Assembly (NCBI GenBank): GCA_014549065.1
Contig: JACDOX010000107.1
Location: forward strand, 1,333,972-1,397,971
Length of the DNA: 64,000 bases
Direction of reading: 5' to 3'
Origin: Cardinalis cardinalis
Lineage: Eukaryota > Chordata > Aves > Passeriformes > Cardinalidae
Every line of letters begins with the position of its first letter. Position 1 is the first letter of the stretch. The translations under genes were made by a program, and so were the position numbers. Below, piece after piece: positions 60,001 through 64,000 of this stretch. The notes beneath the pieces were generated by a model. That model saw only the letters and a program-made list of their open reading frames with translations, did no database searches and was not told where the DNA came from.

Positions 60001-63000
60001 ATCATTAATGCAGTTTAAAAGCTATTTTCTCTAATAGCACCACGAACTTTCCAGCTTAATGTGCACAAACCCAAAAGAAAGGCTGCAAGCTCAGACAAAG
60101 CAGCAGGGGTGGGTGGGGGAATCTTTACTCTTCTCAGGGCAGGCTCACACTGTGGCTGCCCACTGAAGCAGAAAGGCTGCTCAGCCCTATCTGGATGGTT
60201 CACTACGCTCACTGCTACACAAATTGCCCATGCCCTGCTGATGAACGTTCTGCTTTTGAGAAGGAACACACTGAAATTCAAAAGTGCAGGTGGTTTTGAA
60301 ATTGCAGTGCAGTTTCATGTGAAAGACCATCCACTTCTGATTTGGCTGAAACTCTTCAAGTAATTGTGACAAAGTAATCAGAGATAGTGAAGCTAAGGAT
60401 AACTGTTCTGACAGGCATAAAAATCAAGTAGAAAACAAATAACTGGTAAGAAAAAACAATCATACAACTTACAGCTAAAAAAAGATCAAAATATGAAGGT
60501 AAGAGGAGTTTTTCCACTANTTGATCAGAGAGAAAGAACTCAAGCTTTCCTTTCCAAAGACTTCATACAACACTGACCCACAGCTTCNGTTCAAACACAT
60601 CTGTCCCCAAAATTATTAATTTCACAGATTCTCCCAAAACAAGACCTATTCCTGGAAACTGGAGAGTGAAGCAGCTCAGAAAGCTAACATTTGGCACGTG
60701 CAAGACAGGAATTTGAAGCAAAAGGAAAAGAAAAGGAATTTCTCACCAGTGCACCAATTCCAAGCCCTCCCTGCAGGGTAACCACCGACAGATCCCAGAG
60801 GGCTCTGTTACCAACAGTGCAGCTGTGCCAGTGCCCAACAGCTCAGAGGGGAAAGAAGATGTCCCTGTCCCTGCCGGGGACAATTCCCTACTCCAAACAT
60901 TCACAGATCACTTCAGATGGGCCTGTGCAAGAGGAGGGGNTGGAGCCAGCAGAGCAGGCCTGTGAGCGCTGTTTGCTGAAATCACCTTCTTTATTACAGA
61001 GTAACTGACTTCAGACTAACGAGCCTGAAACGATAAAAGCTGTGAAAGGGCAAGGAAAGCAGCAAAACAAAACACCTTTTGCTGTGAGCAAGTCCTACAG
61101 GTCTGTGAGTGCTTTCNCCAGCTAACTGACAAAGAGGAAAAAGGCTCTGCAGGAATGAGGAGCTCAGCAGATCCACAACCAAGCTCTGCAGCGAGCAGCA
61201 ACCTGCCTGGCAGCCACTGGCAGCACAGGAAAAACAGCAAAGGCAGGAAACCCTCCTCTCTCCCCAGCAACTTCATGGAATCAATCTTTCCCTCCCAACA
61301 GTTCAGCCAGGGTACGTGTATTTGAGAGCCTGCAGAACAAAGTAAATGTCATGGAAAATGAAGACCAGGACATTATTTCAACCAGCCACAGGAGAAAAGC
61401 CACTTGCAAGACACTGAACAGCTGCAGCACAACCTCCCCAGACACAACACTCANTTCTGCAGGTGAACTGGAAATACATCTTGATAAATGCAAAGAAGAA
61501 CCATTNATCTTCCTCAATANAATTAAGAAAACCCCAACAAAGAAAACAACACCATTCACTTAGAAGCCATTTATTACCACAGAAGAGCAGCATGTGTTAC
61601 TAAGATAATTTTGAAAGTTACNATGGACCTTTAAGGGAGGAAAAAGCTGAAAACTAAAAGCACAGATCTAGACTAAGCATCACTGGTATCACCTCATTTC
61701 CTACCACTAATTAGATTCACATGCTCAAAAAAATCCAAGCCCAAAATAGCTGAAATTGGAACTTTTTTGCAAATTCTTTACCAATCTGTGGCATTCTGCA
61801 ATTAAGTTTTTAATAGCTTGCCCACACTTTGCAAAGAATGTGCTCTCCAAACAGTTATTTCACTTACTCAGAGGAGCCAAACACAAAGATACTTCTGACC
61901 ATACTGAATTTCACAGCTGCATACAATGAGATTCCAACCTTTGGTTTCAAATGGGGCTTTCAGCATTTTAAATACCATGGGCATGCACAGCTTGCAAAAG
62001 GAGGTTCCAGGAGCACCAGATACTTTATCAGATTGAACAGATTTACTGCATCCCCCCTTGAGCCACACAGGAATCTGCACCCTCTGCTCTGATCTGGAGA
62101 TTATGGAGACATTCCAGTAAGTCCTGAGGGGGGAAGAAAGTCAGCTCTGAGCCAAGGAATGCTCAGATATCCAACCCAAGAAGACACAGTGGAACACAAT
62201 ATTTGCTCTTGACTGTCCACTGTTCTCCCAGGTTAAACAACAGAAACCAACTTCATTCCCTGCTTGCAGTGCTCCCAGGGTTACTCCCATTCTCTCCTGG
62301 AAAAGGCTGCTGAGATAACAGCACCTTCACAGGACTCTGTGACCACAAGGGACAACAGGCTACATTAAACACAGGTTCCAACGTAACACTGAAACAAACA
62401 CAAACCTCTTCCTCAAAAGGAGTATGCAGGTGCCCTACTTCAGGCACTAAAAGCAGGGCAGATGTCACAACCCCCTCTGGAAGCACGCAGAGGAACAGGC
62501 AGTTCCTGGTGTTTCTTTGAAACAGCCTTCTGCAATACTGAAGGAGGATTGCAGAGTAACAGAAGCTCCCTGCATTCTCAAACTCTAGCTATTTTCTCTG
62601 ATGCAAGAGTTTGGGGAAGAGCACCCACTCCAGAAAAAAAAAAAAAAACACAAAAAAACCCCAAACCACACCAAAAAACATGATAGGAACCACGAAGACT
62701 ACAGGGAAACAGCACAGCCATGCACTGTCTGTAAACTTCGAGGCTTTTGGAGGCTGCAGAAATGTATCACTTACACTTCTCAAGACTTCCCTCATTGCTT
62801 AAATGCACAGCACAGCAACAGCAGTGTCAGTGGCAGCTGCTCTGCCCCAGCTCTGCTAAAAACCCACCCTCAGTGCANCACAGCCCAGCAGTGCCAAGGA
62901 GGGGGTGCTACTGAAGTGTAGAAATGTGGATTTCAGCCCAGAGCATTGTAAAGCTGCTATCACCTCACTCCCAGACATGTATGATGTATTCTTAATAGGC

Positions 63001-64000
63001 TTCTTATCTGTAAGGGATTTCAGCATTATCTTGATTGCCATTTCAACACCCAGCCAAGCCAAGTCATTGCCATTCCTTTGTGCACCTGAGCTGATTTTTG
63101 AACTGTTGGAACNTTTTGCTAATATTCCAATCCAGTTTGCCATTCACATCAGCATTTTCACTCACTCAAGCTGTGGGACCAGTCTGTCTGTTATGCCAGC
63201 TCAGTATTTCCAGCAAGAATTAAGGAAGTTTTCAGATTTACAGTTCTAGGTTAACCTGTTCTTGGCTAGAACTTTTCATGCACATCCTCTCCAGGCTNCA
63301 GCACCTCCAGAGTGCACTTTAAAAGACACTGCATGTCCTCCCCTTGAAAGAGGCACAGAACTTCCTGCATCAGTAATGAAAAGCTGGATCAGTAATGAAA
63401 GCTAAANACAAGAAAAAAACGACTCTGTACAAGACACAGAAAGAACATCAAAGAGAAAAAGAACTAATAGCAGGTTAGAGAAAGACATTTCAGAAAGAGT
63501 TCAAATGAAGTGCTCAAGGGAGGCATTTCACTGCAACAGGCAAGGTCTCCTACACCAACACAGACACCTCGATGGGGTAGAGGCCACTTCAGTACACCAT
63601 TTGCATAACAAACAAACTAACTTGAAGTTTCTAGGACAAATCTTTTACAAGATACTGCATGAAAGCAGTTCACTGATTTCCAAATCATTTTAGAAGGCAA
63701 AATATTCAATAATTGATTGAGCCAAACACTTGGGCCCCTGCTGGCATGTAGCACCTTCAGCATGAGCAGGCTGCAAGCTGGGCACATTCCATTTTCATTT
63801 GTAGGAGTCCAAGAGTTCCAGGGCAGCTTTTGTCCCATCCTTAACCACAAAGCAAAGACCCTTCCAAACAGGATACTCCATACCTAGGAACACACTTTCC
63901 ACTCTGAAATCAGATGCCTGGAACAACAGTTCTGATTATATCAGTGCTCAAATAATTTCATTTCTTCCTGCTATGAAANGCACACGCACAGTGTTATTTT
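57037..64000 (-). other. SUCO: SUCO first intron, continuing past the window
   Basis: AT-rich sequence without LTR or CR1 copies that I can recognise. It contains short A runs (62634-62648) and a small (TA)n tract near 58236-58254. No candidate for the signal-peptide exon has both a matching sequence and a donor ending in the TG of the shared Trp codon, so the first exon should lie beyond 64000. Confidence 0.7.

Noticed and set aside
61016..61276. Minus-strand frame with a signal-peptide-like start (MKLLGREEGFLPLLFFLCC) and QWLPG, tempting as SUCO exon 1
   Set aside because: No donor follows at the needed point (TG of the Trp codon), the rest does not match SUCO, and the likeness is a few residues.
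1..64000. Isolated single ambiguous bases through the whole window
   Set aside because: They fall in coding and non-coding DNA alike without shifting frames, so they are base-call or assembly ambiguity rather than biology.
1..64000. CRISPR arrays, tRNA, rRNA or bacterial-type systems
   Set aside because: All tandem repeats seen are spacer-less minisatellites, and no cloverleaf or rRNA block was recognised; the window is vertebrate nuclear DNA.

Overview
This is a 64 kb piece of a draft bird genome, most likely a passerine. It carries two vertebrate genes with avian codon usage, CR1 LINE fragments and several families of short solo-LTR-like elements with intact target-site duplications. It also has many single ambiguous bases and one 450-base assembly gap (35652-36101). 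The bird call rests on gene content and repeat style, not on a database search.

Layout. Bases 1 to about 18.1 kb hold no gene I can recognise. They are an accessory, repeat-dense flank: a nested LTR pair (1939-3067), an LTR at 3630-4241, a 23-bp minisatellite (4352-4700), a collapsed provirus with a lysine-tRNA primer-binding site (8490-9149), more LTRs at 9285-9847, 10010-10482, 11019-11414 and 16672-17066, a CR1 fragment, and minisatellites at 14403 and 17394. From 21271 down to 18200 on the minus strand lies FASLG (Fas ligand, TNFSF6). All four coding exons could be assembled in phase; they give 280 residues. Its upstream side has a 51-bp minisatellite (21448-21697) and a complete LTR (21793-22406).

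From 57036 down to 29616 on the minus strand lies SUCO (SUN domain-containing ossification factor). I traced 23 coding exons in phase, covering everything but the first coding exon, which is off the right edge. It includes a 21-nt microexon, a 1155-nt low-complexity exon and one candidate exon with a GC donor. The order SUCO then FASLG on one strand matches the known vertebrate arrangement. 57037-64000 is SUCO first-intron sequence.

The two genes are not an operon and have unrelated roles: SUCO is an ER membrane protein, while FASLG is a death-receptor ligand of the TNF family. I found no bacterial-type or plainly novel system. The most interesting items are a possible extra in-frame SUCO exon inside the SUN-domain region (42122-42240), the GC-donor exon, the collapsed provirus, the nested LTRs, two opposite-facing LTRs with the same 5-bp duplication, and a 460-bp segment repeated downstream of FASLG and in its intron.
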